NCBI GenBank assembly: GCA_964017065.1
Contig: OZ024783.1
Span: 13,328,040 to 13,392,039 of the forward strand
Direction: 5' to 3'
DNA: 64,000 bases
Origin: Haliclona indistincta
Lineage: Eukaryota > Porifera > Demospongiae > Haplosclerida > Chalinidae
Shown piece after piece: positions 1-11,738 of this stretch (its first letter is position 1; the number at the start of each line of letters is the position of its first letter). Position numbers and translations under genes: made by a program. Under the pieces are notes generated by a model. That model made no database searches. It was given only the letters and a program-made list of their open reading frames with translations, and was not told the origin of the DNA.

Positions 1-139
1 ATGAAGATGCCTGCAGAAAACAATATCATCAAACAAATCACTGAAAAATAGACGTAATACATAAAATAATGTATAGAAACGATGATCTGCCTGCAAATTT
101 ATCGGTATACGGTAGACACTGTCCACAAGAACAGCTTAC

Positions 140-280
140 ACTAGCTGTCAAGAAGATGTGTCTAGTTTCTGACCTTATTCTGCTCTCTCGTTCTCGTGTC
201 AGTCTCTTGTTCAGTCTGTCTCTCTGATGAGCCATATCATCCATCAGCTCCATCATCTTACCAGCTATCATGCTACCAAC
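140..280 (-). CDS. NEK10-like: Distal coding exon of the NEK10-like kinase gene (start of the coiled coil after the kinase domain)
   Basis: After a TTTGTGTAG acceptor the minus strand reads VGSMIAGKMMELMDD, then a basic stretch ending in RLTRERESRIR. This continues in phase 0 from the exon ending at 15457 (..NTRPDSVQ). It matches the family layout directly after the NEK10 kinase domain, where a VSSMI-type segment leads into a charged coiled coil. The 3' end is ambiguous: a strong donor GTAAGC gives 140-280 and a weaker GTCAGA gives 174-280. Later exons would lie to the left of the window. The joining is my inference from phase and family order. Confidence 0.7.
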
Positions 281-536
281 CTACACAAACAACAAAGAAT
301 AAGACTCCATCCCAATTATAGTAAGCAGTCAACACTGTGGAGCCTGCTCCACATGCAGTAGAGAGAAACCCGCTTCGTGGAACAAAACCTACTCTAATGT
401 ATAAGCATACTATAAAGTAAAGTAAAAAAGTTTTAACAAAAAAAACAAAAAAAGTGTAGGGATGACTCTTGCGAAAGTAAAGGAACAAGATGGGATAATG
501 CTTGCAAAAGTAAAAGAACAAGATGGGATGATGCTT
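281..536. repeat. Intronic dispersed repeat with ~34-bp tandem units
   Basis: Units of the kind GCAAAAGTAAARGAACAAGATGGGAT recur two to three times between about 470 and 540. The same block is present in reverse orientation at 57730-57880, followed there by the same poly-A/T tract. It is an interspersed repeat end, not a gene. The frames open here are low-complexity Phe/Tyr-rich and are not credible proteins. Confidence 0.6.
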
Positions 537-690
537 GAGTCCAGTCATTTTATGAGCAAAAAATGGGTCAACCTTAAACAAATTGCAACACAAAGTTTCT
601 TAACTGTTTCTGGTACAGAAAAATGTGCTCTATAACATACTAAAAGTCTTAAGGAATCTCATTGGGGGAAGTACCAGAAAATCGCCATTA

Positions 691-1715
691 AAGTTATTAA
701 TTTTAATCTAATTTGCATAATTAATTACATGTAACAAAAATATGGCAACAGTTAGGAAATGGAATTTTGACAGTGCTATGACTTATTAGAGAGGCAACTG
801 ACTCACAAAATGTAAGTACACTTCTTGTTTTATATCTTCATCAGTCATATTTATTCGTACTTATCGTCTTTATAGTGATATCATCAGCTATAGCTTGTAC
901 GTGTAACATACATGCATATACCCTAGTTTAAAATCAGCCATTTCAATATACCTGTTACTCTGCGTGTCGTATAGAAGTACAAACTAGATGCAAGTGCTAC
1001 ATCACCGTAATTACACGCAAGACAGAATCATCTTTATATGTAGCATAGGATTGCATTCGTATACAGGTGTTAATGCCAAAAGGCGATACTTTCTTAATAT
1101 TCCTCTGACACCTCTATGAGGAAGGAGGATGGTCTGGAAATGAACCGCCTGGGCCACTCCCCCGGATTTTGCTTAACAATAACAATGCATTCTGCTACTT
1201 TGACGGCAGGGGCCCTCCCCCAACCTAAAAGGGTATTTTAACAGACACCTGCATGGTGCCCACCATGGACCTGCCTGCCAGCACATGGCGTATGTGTACA
1301 CACCTGCATGGTGCCCACCATGGACCTGCCTGCCAGCACATGGCGCATGTGTACAACTCGTGTCCACTACTATAAGGCTTATAACACTACAAGGCTTACA
1401 ACACTTCAGAGTGCTACCCCCTGGGAGGGCCCCGGCCGTCTGCCATCTGTAACCACGTACAGGAATGAATGAACTACCCGCAACCCGCCGGGTTGCACAC
1501 CTGGGGAGTGTATGGGCCTACCAGCTAGGTAGGCCCCTCCAATAGTGCGTAGCACTATACACTCCCAATCCTAGAAACTATACAAAGTAACTACATTAAT
1601 TTTTATAGTAATTATAATTCTAGTCCCCTCTATTACACTTATTTACCCCTGCAAAAATAAAATTGTCGCTATCTATATTCTCTCATTTACGCTATGCCAC
1701 AATTAAGACATATAC
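691..1715. other. Non-coding; GC-rich block with a 53-bp tandem duplication
   Basis: 691-1075 is AT-rich with no recognisable feature. About 1080-1560 is distinctly GC-rich and contains two near-identical copies of a 53-bp unit (CACCTGCATGGTGCCCACCA...) at about 1246-1298 and 1299-1351. It also contains the short palindrome-like segments CCCGCCGGG and TGGGCCTACC...GGTAGGCCC. No open reading frame here is convincing. It may be the tail of the decayed retroelement that follows. Confidence 0.4.
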
Positions 1716-2700
1716 CTAGCATTCACATACTAAATCTAGCCATACAAACACACTCCATGAGAGTAAATGCTGGGAAGTAGTATCTCGGAAAAGAAACAAC
1801 AAAGTATCAGGTGCTGTTGGCCCCACGGTGACAACTAGCGCACCAACTGGACAAATATCCTGAATTGACCTAGCCAAATGGAAAGCAACACCAGCACCAC
1901 ATTGATCGCTCCTAGGTATACGCAACAAAAACTGATATGACCAATGAGGAATCACGTAAACCAATGGAGACACATCCCAATGGCTAAAGCATCTCGGGTA
2001 AATTCACCTGCACGTAAATAGCACACAGCCCACAATATAACAGCATCAATCCCATTGTCAGACGATACCACAGACAATAATGACCACAATAAGCAAAGTA
2101 TGTTGGGTGTAACAGGCAAATGCCAAGGGCGATTCCGAACAGGAGCGCTGAATATCCCGCAAGACATGATAAACAAATAACAAACGAACACCATTCAAAT
2201 AAGCACGAATTGAACTATTACTAACAACAACAAAACGAATCAGACAATCCTGCTATGAAGTACACATAATGTCTTGCCGCAGAAGCATAGATTGTGAAGG
2301 TAGACAGCCTAAAGATCACTCAAGGTACCCATGCGCACCATGATCTAATCGGTCAACCCAATGAAGCTGCCAATTGACAAAGGGATCCAATAGGGGCCAA
2401 GGAATATGCAAAATGAGAGATGGAAACAAGTTAACCTTACTGCGAGCCAAAGCCTTGGCAACTATGTTGGATACACCGGAAGTTAATTATGCTTAGCAGA
2501 GAAAAGCAACCGATACTTATAAGGGACAAATAAACGTAAAGACACCACAATACGCAAATAGGTATTGCTGACCACCTAGAAAGCATGACCACCACAGCTG
2601 AGTTATCAGAATGAACATGCAGACCCAGCCAGCACATATCCCAGAAACAGAAATAGTAGAATGAACTCATGATGAAGGTCACTGAAAGCTAAACCAACAG
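1716..2700 (-). pseudogene. Decayed YR retrotransposon: RNase H end followed by tyrosine recombinase
   Basis: Reading 2700 to 1716 on the minus strand gives broken frames that align in order with the intact element at 9-11.7 kb. First is an RNase H segment (HVHSDNSAVVV, then SNIVAKALARS, equivalent to CDNQVAVVQ and NVEADALSR). Then comes a recombinase segment (LPVTPNIL, ILWAVCYLRAGEF, SDQCGAGV, DICPVGALVV). Frames change several times and the catalytic C-terminus is not intact. Order and orientation equal those of the young copy, but divergence is high, so it is a different or much older lineage. Confidence 0.65.
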
Positions 2701-2799
2701 GACCAAGTAACCACCACAACCATAAACACCAGACGCCTCAGTGAAAACAAAGCAAGGAATAAACGCCATCAAGAAAATCACTCAAATCGCAAGGTAACA

Positions 2800-4700
2800 C
2801 ACAAACACTAAGGCTACAAAACAAGCCAAAATTGTGCACATCAGACAGGCTGTAGCAAGCAACAAAGTATGCATCTAAATTGCCGAAACAATGCATTGTC
2901 GTAACCACCACCTACTGTACAGCACAAATATGGCATAAATTATGCTAGTATAACTGTAGACAAGAATCAGCATGCCACAAGTACACAACACACACTGTAT
3001 AGCACAAGCAATGCATCTTGAATAGGCGAATCATAAATATAGCACAACACATGGCACAGCTAATGCAAGCAATGGATAATAATACTATAAACAAGGAACA
3101 ACACACATGTGTGTGTAGCAAAATTCAGCACAAGTAAAACAGACAAACCATACCATAGAGCAAGATACCATACAGCGCAAGCTACAATCAACATGTAGCA
3201 CAAAACATACTGCGCAGCACATAACATCAGACAAATGATAGTGCAGCACACAGCACAGCGAGCGCAATCAGCAAGCGCATACCGCATAGACACGAAAGAA
3301 TACTCATGTAGAGCAACAAAACGGGAAACCACCTAGTACAGCACATTCTGCACAGTGCAAGCAATGCTTAACAGGAATGAGGTACAGTGCAGAACATACT
3401 GCAATGCACAAGCAAGGCATAATTATATAGACAAGAAACCATATAGTACAACATATACAGCACAGAGAACGGAATGATTAGCGTATAGGCACGAAACAAG
3501 TACGGTGCAACACATACTGCCCAGCACAAGCAATGTTCAATGGATACAATATTATAGAGCAAAACAGAGCACAATATGTACGGCACAGCGTAAGCAATTG
3601 ACGCATGGACAATAAATAGCAACAACTACAGCACACTAAAGCATAATTATAGACCAGCGCATATTGTAACAATACAGAGAGGAAACAACAAGGTCCAGCA
3701 GGTAACCCGTGCAACATTGTGCAAGCAATGTAGAGAGGGAACAACAAGGTCCAGCTAGTAACCCTTGCATACAATATTGAGCTAGCCATATAGACAGGAA
3801 ACAACATAGTCCAACAGGTAACCCATACAGCATTGAGATAGCAACGTAGAGAGGAAACGACATACCTCTGCAGGCAGCCTTTATATAGCATTGTGCTAGC
3901 AATGAAGAGAGGAAACAACATAGCCTAGCAAGCAAAGCGTACAGCATTGTGCTAGCAAAGGCGAGAGGAAACATATATTGCTCAGCAGGCAAGGCACACG
4001 TACTGATGAGTGTAATGATATTTACAGTACAAACATGAAACAGCATAATACAGCAAACAGACAGAGAATAACAATGAGCAAACGACAAAATGCAACCTGC
4101 AAACGACGACACAATGAGAAATAATGAAGGTGAAGTAAACAATGTCTACCGGGTATGATAATTATAAGCAAAATGCAGAGAATAATACTTAAATTCAGCA
4201 ATCAAATACCACACCGCTAAGGAAGCAAGGAACAGATACCGCTGACACACTGCATACTTAAGCAATGAGAGCAAGAAGCAGCCGAGCAAAGCACAATATA
4301 CAGACAAGAAATCAGCAATTACACATAAGGTACGCAAAAGAAAACATACTGCACTGTCCAAATACTGCATATAGCACAGACAAGCATAGAGAAGGAAACA
4401 ACCTACTGCATATGCATGGGAGATGTGTAAAATGTACCGACCATAAAACATAACCGTGCATATAGTGCAACAAGCAAACATCATATACCTCACTGGAGAC
4501 TACACCTGCAAGCAGCCAGCAAAGAATGCATACTGCAACAACATTACCAGACAATGCCTAACATTAACACTAGTACAACACATGCTGTATAAGAAACCCA
4601 AACAACTGCACAGCCATGCGTTCAGCAAACAAGGTACGAAGTCACTAATGTCCACCCAGTCATACAACCATGCAAATAATAACTTATTCTATAGCTGAGC
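2800..4700. repeat. Degenerate tandem repeats, including a ~60-bp array at 3675-3975
   Basis: The block is built of variants of AGCACAAGCAATG and of GAGAGGAAACAACATAGTCCAGC. Between about 3675 and 3975 these fall into five or six units of roughly 60 bp ending in GCAATGTAGAGAGGAAAC or similar. The long minus-strand frames here are Cys/Leu/Tyr-rich products of the repeat and should not be annotated. It sits upstream, on the minus strand, of the decayed YR element, as the hairpin minisatellite does in the intact element; a shared origin is only a guess. Confidence 0.5.
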
Positions 4701-7692
4701 ACAAAGCCACTAAAGCATACCTATATGCAATCAAAACCAGTGATCAGGGAACCATGAAGTGGAAAAATTAATTTGCAATAACTAGAGCACCCCTCCAGAA
4801 CAAAAACAGGTGATGAGATCAGCAACAGATGTGATGTCGAAGGGTGGGTCACCCATCAAAACCAACCATAGAAACTAACAACCAAATATAAAAAGGGAAA
4901 TAGATTCATATGTAGACAGAAGATGCCATGCCACACTACAGGCAGGTTGGTAACAACATAGGCTGAATCCCATACTCACAGAGGCAACATTACAAAGTTA
5001 TATGCAATCAACACAGGCTGAGACCAAGCACACCAACAGCATCAATAAATGAGGCATAGCAAATCCCTGTAAGAAAGCCATAGATAAGAAAACTAAACCT
5101 AAGATGACAATGCCACACAGGCAAAGCCTAAACTACAAGCATCAAACAACAGAGCCCAGTAGGTATGCCGGTCGAGGTGTAGCTAACAACAATGCACATA
5201 AAGACAGTCTGTCAACTGCACCCAAATACAGGCTACAGTAGGTTCTATTACCTCTTGCAAGGGACAAGGGTAAAGCATAAACCGTAGAGCGTAGACCGTA
5301 AAGCGTGGAGCACTAATGCATCAAGATTCCATTAATTCTTTGATCATGCTCCATTGTGTGAACAAATACCAGTGAATTGACACATTAGAGACTGCAAGGT
5401 AATGCTGAATACTCAGATCTTCCAAGTAATAACACCTCTGCACAACCACATAAATATGGAGCATCACCATACAGCACCGCACCAATACACAACAGCATGA
5501 TGCACATACGGATTAGAACAATCCACACAACAACCGCCTACAATAATGTGATCACATTCGCAATAACCCATAATACGTACAAGTCCTATCACCAGATAAA
5601 TTAAAGTTACAAACGAATTCGGTACAATACAGCAAACTGAGTGTATACTATGCACTGGACAGCAAACAAGCAGCAACACATGTCCGGACACAACAGGATG
5701 GACCAACAGTCCACAACCAAACCAACAGAAGACGCACCAACCAGTGTATCACTACATATACTGACAACTCAAAACACAACCATGCTCAGAACACTGTCAC
5801 TCCACATGAGACCACATGCACCAATAATACCTACACTATAAATCCAGCCAAGCAGACACCACTGAACAGCTTAGCCTAGAGAACTACGGACATGCACATA
5901 CCAGCTCAGTACGTCTCCCCGCTCACTCAGAATCGGAAACCACGCAGCACGACGACGTTGACGGCAAAGACACGAGGTTTCCAGGAGAACTTGGAACGAA
6001 GCCGTGCTGAACAGCAGTAGAGCACAGAACTCCGACGAGTCACGTGCCCACAGACAGTGGACTATAGACAGAGGACTCAGGAGGCGCGGGCAGCACGCAG
6101 CAGAGAAAAGAGAACAGGAAACCGTCGGTGAACACGGCAGTAGACACAGCTACCACCATGCAGGACGTGTAAGAAACAGTGATAAGTTACCCTTCGGTTT
6201 CTTGCTGGGCGAGCGACTGGACAGCTTAGAATGGTGTGGAAACTGGGCAGCATGTCTCACCACGTGGCATGCGCGCGCAAGCTGTCCCCGCCCCTTGTCA
6301 TTAACCAATTTTAAAGACCGTGTCTTTCAAAATATTCAATAATTTTTTGCTTTACATAAATTATTATTACTGTATTTAGTGTGGTAAGATTCACTATTTT
6401 AATGCAGCAATCACACTTGCAGTAAATATGCTGGCCGGGTGTATGCATGTAACAAATACATTAACCCAACACCTGAGCACAAGTTAAGCATGCATGCACT
6501 CTAACTGCATCTTGTCAATCGAGGCAATACTATATCAAACACAAACCAAAGAGATGCAAGTAGAAATTCACTACCAAATTTCTCTTACTCCATATACTGT
6601 TGGGTATGAATGAATTAGTACATGCTTGTTGTATATTTCTTCATCAAGTCATATTGTTTCCAGAGCAATTTTATCCCTGCAAAAATAACCACACTCAAAC
6701 AGCACTCACGATTACAGCATCTAAACAGCAATTTACTAAGTCAAGTTACTCAGTCTGAGAAATCTGTGGTAGTGAATTCCTACTTGCATCTCTTTGGTTT
6801 GTGTTCTATGTAGTATTGCTCACTCGATTGACAAGCGATCTAAGCCGATCTTATCTTAGAGGTATACTATAGTCTATAGTGCATAAGCATGAGTGTGGCA
6901 ATTCTGGAGTCCATACAATTGATACGCTAGGAATTTCTCCACACTAACATGTGTTGTATCTTCTATTGCAATTGAGGCTGCCTTGCAATTGACTGCAAGA
7001 TGCATGCATAAGGTGCCACTGCACCTTACAGAACTGCACTGTATGTTTATGGAGGCCTGTCAGTTGTTTGCTGGACAATGATCATTGATGGGAGTATATA
7101 TACACTATATGGACTTAACCACGTATCTGTAGTCTGAATAATTACAAAGGCTTAAAGACATGTTTCTTTGCAAGCTACTGAGGACTGTTTGCAACCCATA
7201 AAAGGTCAGAGCCAAATTTTTTAAAAGATTGCCATCTGATTCATTTAGTTCAGTTTTGTGCTTAGAAGCATTTGAAGGCACCATTCTGCATCATGTGCTA
7301 GCTTAGGGGTAGATTAACTCGATTGACAAATAGCACTCATGTTGCAATTGCCTCAAGTGAGCAATCCAGATAGCATGGAGTCCCTTAATTATGTGGCTTT
7401 CTGTATTAAAGCAGCTGCTATAGCAGCTTTTGTTTATTGGTAGTCACATTCTCATCGCTGATATCTTTGGTCGTGTAGGGTACACCGGTGCAGTTGATCA
7501 AAACTTTTTGCACTTTAGAGTATTAAATGTGTGTATTTACTCAGAGATGTTTAATAAGAATGTCAAGCAGGCACACAAGCATGAATTCACAAGAATTACG
7601 TGTTTATGTAGACTTGACAAGCCAAATTGTACAGATAAATTGTTATACGCCCACGCATATTAATTAGTTTTCTTTATCCTATCATTTTTGAC
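4701..7692. other. Intronic sequence without recognised genes
   Basis: 4701-5880 is A-rich and non-coding by appearance. About 5880-6340 is GC-rich, with scattered CpG and a short frame (6004-6342) that resembles nothing I know. 6350-7690 is AT-rich single-copy-looking sequence. I see no tRNA, promoter or conserved protein in this stretch. Confidence 0.4.
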
Positions 7693-7849
7693 TTTCCCCC
7701 AATGAGATTCCTTAAGACTTTTAGTATGTTATAGAGCACATTTTTCTGTACCAGAAACAGCTAAGAAAGCTTGTCTTGCAATTAGTTTAAGGTTAAACCA
7801 TATAATGACTGGACTAATAAGAGTCACGACCGGTGCTTAAATTTTGATG

Positions 7850-8164
7850 TTTAACTACCGTTCTTCTCATCATTAACATCCTCCGGATAACCAATACTTT
7901 CTGCACAGTTACCCTTAACACACCTACCTGTGTCACTGCTTGGTTTGGCCTTAAGTGGGTAAGTAAATGGGCATGCAACTAACCTGCCTGGCTTAGCAGG
8001 CCACACAGAGTACCATACTGAAAGTTGCATGCACATCATACTGCCTGAGCTAACACCCCCTGTGTGCAACATGCTGCATTATCCATAGCACAACATCAGC
8101 ACTTGGGGGTAAATAACAGGGCTCCGCTCCAACCCGCGTGTTCGGGCGGGTCCTGTTCTACCCA
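7850..8164 (-). repeat. Split direct repeat B2 (element 3' end)
   Basis: This 315-bp segment is a copy of 8502-8816, offset by exactly 652 bp, with one difference seen (GCTCCGCTCC here, GCTCTGCTCC there). A 73-codon frame repeated in both copies is a by-product of the repeat, not a gene. The outer junction is ...TTTTGATG|TTTAACTACC. Confidence 0.9.
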
Positions 8165-8280
8165 CTTCGATCACACTGACAGTCGAGTACATCTGACTGA
8201 CAATGGAAACAGAGAGAAAAGAAACAAAAAGAAATAGCAAACAAACAACAACAAAAACCAAAAGGGTAGTGGTGGGTGGG
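8165..8280 (-). other. Spacer between A2 and B2 of the YR element
   Basis: This 116-bp segment is unique within the window and A-rich on the plus strand. It lies only at the A2/B2 junction and is absent from the A1 and B1 contexts. It may hold circle-junction or terminator sequence; nothing specific is visible. Confidence 0.5.
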
Positions 8281-8502
8281 AATAAAAAGCTGCACTGCAG
8301 ATACTGTGAAGCTGCTAGTTTTGCGTCGGACTGCAACTGCGTCCAAGTACTCGTTGCTTTAACAACTGGTCACTGCACCTGCAATACTATCCTTACCCAA
8401 TCAGAGAACTCTGCCACTACCGCGCCCGCAAATTCATATTCGCGCGCACGCGCGTGCCAATCCGAACTGCGTTAACTACGTTTAACTCTTGTTAAACTAC
8501 AT
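8281..8502 (-). repeat. Split direct repeat A2
   Basis: This 222-bp segment is a copy of 15097-15318 with one mismatch seen (GAGAACTCT versus GAGTACTCT). It ends ...TTGTTAAACTACAT. It contains a CG-rich CGCGCGCACGCGCG run. In A1-type elements this repeat would hold the promoter, but I see no clear TATA box. Confidence 0.9.
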
Positions 8503-8816
8503 TTAACTACCGTTCTTCTCATCATTAACATCCTCCGGATAACCAATACTTTCTGCACAGTTACCCTTAACACACCTACCTGTGTCACTGCTTGGTTTGG
8601 CCTTAAGTGGGTAAGTAAATGGGCATGCAACTAACCTGCCTGGCTTAGCAGGCCACACAGAGTACCATACTGAAAGTTGCATGCACATCATACTGCCTGA
8701 GCTAACACCCCCTGTGTGCAACATGCTGCATTATCCATAGCACAACATCAGCACTTGGGGGTAAATAACAGGGCTCTGCTCCAACCCGCGTGTTCGGGCG
8801 GGTCCTGTTCTACCCA
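8502..8816 (-). repeat. Split direct repeat B1
   Basis: B1 directly follows the coding part of the element on the minus strand and abuts A2, sharing one T. It is identical to B2 apart from one base. Confidence 0.9.
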
Positions 8817-8868
8817 ATGCGAGGAGGCAGAATTCATTTCAGCCTCTGAGAACCCCCAAGGATTATCA

Positions 8869-8874
8869 TTTATT
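8869..8874 (-). promoter_or_regulatory. Candidate polyadenylation signal of the YR element
   Basis: AATAAA reads on the minus strand about 205 bp downstream of the recombinase stop and just before B1. It is the only clear hexamer I noticed between the last frame and B1. Not otherwise supported. Confidence 0.35.
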
Positions 8875-9079
8875 ACACTAACCACTTACATACACAGGGG
8901 AATACCTCCATCTCTAGCTCACATCAACCCAGCTCCTTGTATCGCCACCTGATCAGCACCCACACTCAAGGCTAAACAATGATAACTGCACACTTAATAC
9001 CAAATACAATACATCAACTGAAAATACAACCGAACATACAACTAAATAAACAAACAATAAAATTAATAGTCCCCGCCTC

Positions 9080-10036
9080 TCACTGCTGTAAGATGGCAGC
9101 GGTTGCCGCAGCCAGATCTCGACGCGGAGTCCTTATATAAACTAGAAATGCCGCACTTGACCATCGACCCAAAGTTTGGATCATAGAGTCCGGCAGTCCC
9201 GCACTGGCCGCTGCCGTTGCTGCTCCTATTCTGAAACTATGCCCGGAATAGGCAGCCTGGTCCACTCCACAGGCCCTCAATGCTTTCCTGACCTCTGCCA
9301 CAAACACGGACCTTGACAGCTGATTGCCGTCCCTCAGTCTGAAAAACACTCCTGGTGAAGATCCCCTAAGGACCATATAAGCCACCACTGCCGCGACAGG
9401 GCACAGCACCGAGTCCGAGCGACCCACAAACACACTGACCCCTTCCCCGAACTGATCACACTTCGAGAACCGAAGCCGGACACAAACTACAGTCGGGCGA
9501 GACTGACTATCTAGCGAGACATCACCCCATGACAGACAGTGCTGTGTCGTCGGCGTACTCAACAGTTCCCCCGAACGAAAGAAACCAGCAAAGCACAATG
9601 TAGCCACCGCCCACAGCAGCACTTTCTCGGGATGCTGCGAAGACTCCCAATGACCTCTCAACAGCTCCAGAATTCTTGGAGTCACGGGGAGCCTCACGCG
9701 TTTGCAATTCCCAGGCTTCATAGCTTGTACCCGTTGAATCCCAGCTTGAACCCGCTTCAGCAACGGGAGAGAGGACTGGTCTCTCGGATCTGGGAAACCC
9801 AAGCTAACATGCAGATTTCTTGCTGCTGACAGGTATGTCTTGATTGTCTGAGGTGACAGCTCTAATGTTGCTAAGTATGTAGCAAAATAGCACAGAGTAT
9901 GTTCAGTAATGGGGAAGGGATTAAATATGTTATACTTTGTACAGAACTCATGGAAGTGTCTTGCTCCAGCTCCGTAGGTGCGCTTGGTGCTAGCTGCTAA
10001 ACCTTTGTCAATGAAGTTTTGAAGAGCTGCATCCAA
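9080..10036 (-). CDS. Tyrosine recombinase of the YR retrotransposon
   Basis: This intact 318-residue frame is a phage-integrase-fold recombinase that would integrate the circular cDNA. The N-terminal SAM-like core-binding part spans about 1-110. The catalytic part shows the first Arg in FFRSGELL (R154), the H-x-x-R box in GHSFRIGAA (H266, R269), a Trp in LGRWSS (W292) and the nucleophile in FLVYIRTP (Y300). It overlaps the end of the RT frame by 40 bp in another frame, so it is probably made by reinitiation, frameshift or a separate transcript. Codons and frame are undamaged, fitting a recent insertion. It acts in the nucleus by family knowledge. Confidence 0.93.
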   Translation of the reverse strand: MDAALQNFIDKGLAASTKRTYGAGARHFHEFCTKYNIFNPFPITEHTLCYFATYLATLELSPQTIKTYLSAARNLHVSLGFPDPRDQSSLPLLKRVQAGIQRVQAMKPGNCKRVRLPVTPRILELLRGHWESSQHPEKVLLWAVATLCFAGFFRSGELLSTPTTQHCLSWGDVSLDSQSRPTVVCVRLRFSKCDQFGEGVSVFVGRSDSVLCPVAAVVAYMVLRGSSPGVFFRLRDGNQLSRSVFVAEVRKALRACGVDQAAYSGHSFRIGAATAAASAGLPDSMIQTLGRWSSAAFLVYIRTPRRDLAAATAAILQQ

Positions 10037-11738
10037 ACCGGTGAAGTCCAGTCTAGATCCTGAGACAAGAGGAGATGAACCAGCTCGGATGGTAGATGCA
10101 CTGGCACTTTGGAAGCCTGTTTGATCAGAGAGAAGAACAGACTCAAATTATCTCTTGAAAGCGCATCTGCTTCCACATTTTTCTCGCCCTCAATGTGCTC
10201 ACACTGCAGTCTCAAGCCAAAATGCGCTTCAAAAAACGATAGCGTTCTCAGTAAGTTCATCATGTAACTATCTGTGGAGGTCCTTGATTGGACCACTGCT
10301 ACCTGATTATCACAATAGAACTGAACTACGGCACCAGACCACCGTCTGCCCCATACAGCGGAAGCAATCACAATTGGCAGCAGCTCTTTTGCAGTGATAT
10401 CCCATGGTGCAGCCACTTGGTCCCACTCAAGCTGAAACCACTCTAATCCGCACCAAGCCCCACAACCCCATGAACCTGAGGCATCTGAAGTGCAAACAAA
10501 TTGAGGAGACAGGACTGCCTTGTGGATCAAGCCGACCCCATTCCACGGCTGGAGAAACATGCGCCACCAGGCAAGGTCAGAACGAAATTCCAAATTGAGG
10601 CGGACATGATGGAAGGGTCTACTGCCAGGTTGTTCAGTCCCTGACAAAAGGTCGAACATCCTTCGCAGAAAAGAACGACCTGGGTGAACCACTTTGCAAG
10701 CGTGACTCAGCAAACCCGCCAGCGACTCCAACTCTCTTCTCGTGCACGACGTTCTGTCACCCCACTCATGCAAGGTAACCATGAGCCTCCGAAGTTTTTC
10801 TTCCGGCAGACGCAGCGTCCTCTCAACTGAATCAATTTCTATGCCCAGAAACGTTAGACATGTTGTCGGACCCTCTTGCTTGTGTGCTGCCAGGGGGACG
10901 CCCAAAGTGGAACACACCTCTTGCAAGCTCTTCAGATCGTCTCCGCACTGAGACAAGCCCGACCTACCCAAGATGATGAAATCATCCAAATAGTGAAACA
11001 CAAACTCCACCCCCTGTCTTCTTATACACCATTCCAAAGCATCTGCCAATGCCGTGAATATCTTTGGGGCTGATCTCAAGCCAAAAGGCAGCATTCCGTC
11101 ACAGAAACACTCATTATTTATCTGAACTCCCAAGAGCGGACGATCCTCACTGTGCACTGGTACCAGGCGATACGCTGCTTCAATGTCAACCTTTGCCATC
11201 AAAGCGCCCCTGCCCAACCTGTGCACTATCTCTGCCACCTTGTCTACTGTCACATATTTGAGTGAACAGAGATCTGTGTCAATGCCATCATTCACACTAG
11301 CCCCTGGAGGGTTCGACAAATCCGTAATCACTCTCCAACGACCTGGAATGTGACCCTTCGGGATGACACCCATCCTGCTGATATGCACACAAGCTCCTGG
11401 GACTGGTCCCAATAGATGACCTGCAGCTCTCTCTTTGTCCACATACTCCTTCAACGCCAAACGCTGCTTCTTTGCTGATGGCATGTTTCTGGACACCGAC
11501 TGGAGAGGGTACTGTCTGTCAAATCCAATCCTAAAACCCTCTGCTATCCCCGACAGAATATAGCTGCTGAACCGCCTATCAGGATGCGGTTCCAGAGCTT
11601 GTCTCCATGCTTTCCATACCAGCGGAGTGGATATCCGCTGGAGACACAGGGGGAGAGGAACTGCCCTTGCCACATGAGGTCTGCAAGCCTCCAGCGCAAT
11701 GAGATCTTGCATGTAGGTGTATCCGCCGCTGGCAGAAC
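9997..11738 (-). CDS. Reverse transcriptase-RNase H (pol) exon of the YR retrotransposon
   Basis: From the first Met at 11712 the frame gives 571 residues; an acceptor CCCTGTAG|GTTCTGCC at 11738 adds about nine codons. RT core: LMAKVDIEAAYR (D176), LPFGLRSAP and FHYLDDF (YLDD at 241-244, with Leu where many RTs have Ala, Val or Met). RNase H: CTSDASG (D410), AKELL (E443), YCDNQ (D468) and EADALSR (D516), so all four acidic residues are present. This is the normal DIRS/Ngaro order RT-RH-YR. The exon starts with GT as codon positions 2-3, which matches the phase of the upstream gag exon 1 donor. Confidence 0.93.

Larger units (their letters stand above)
537..7829. mobile_element. Old element bounded by ~140-bp inverted repeats
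   Basis: The sequence at 537-690 recurs as its reverse complement at 7693-7829 with modest divergence; shared landmarks are the ACTAAAAGTCTTAAGGAATC stretch and the CTGTTTCTGGTACAGAAAAA stretch. The 7.3-kb span encloses the degenerate YR retroelement at 1.7-2.7 kb. No transposase was recognised, so this may be a DNA transposon that received a nested retroelement, or two inverted copies of one repeat that happen to flank it. The right copy ends about 20 bp before the young YR element. Confidence 0.5.

Noticed and set aside
3060..4698. Series of Cys/Tyr/Leu-rich frames on both strands
   Set aside because: They are translations of degenerate tandem repeats; sequence is low-complexity and changes with the repeat unit.
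7851..8724. Identical 73-codon frames at 7851-8072 and 8503-8724, suggestive of a duplicated small gene
   Set aside because: They lie wholly inside the B2 and B1 terminal repeats of the YR element and have no independent coding evidence.
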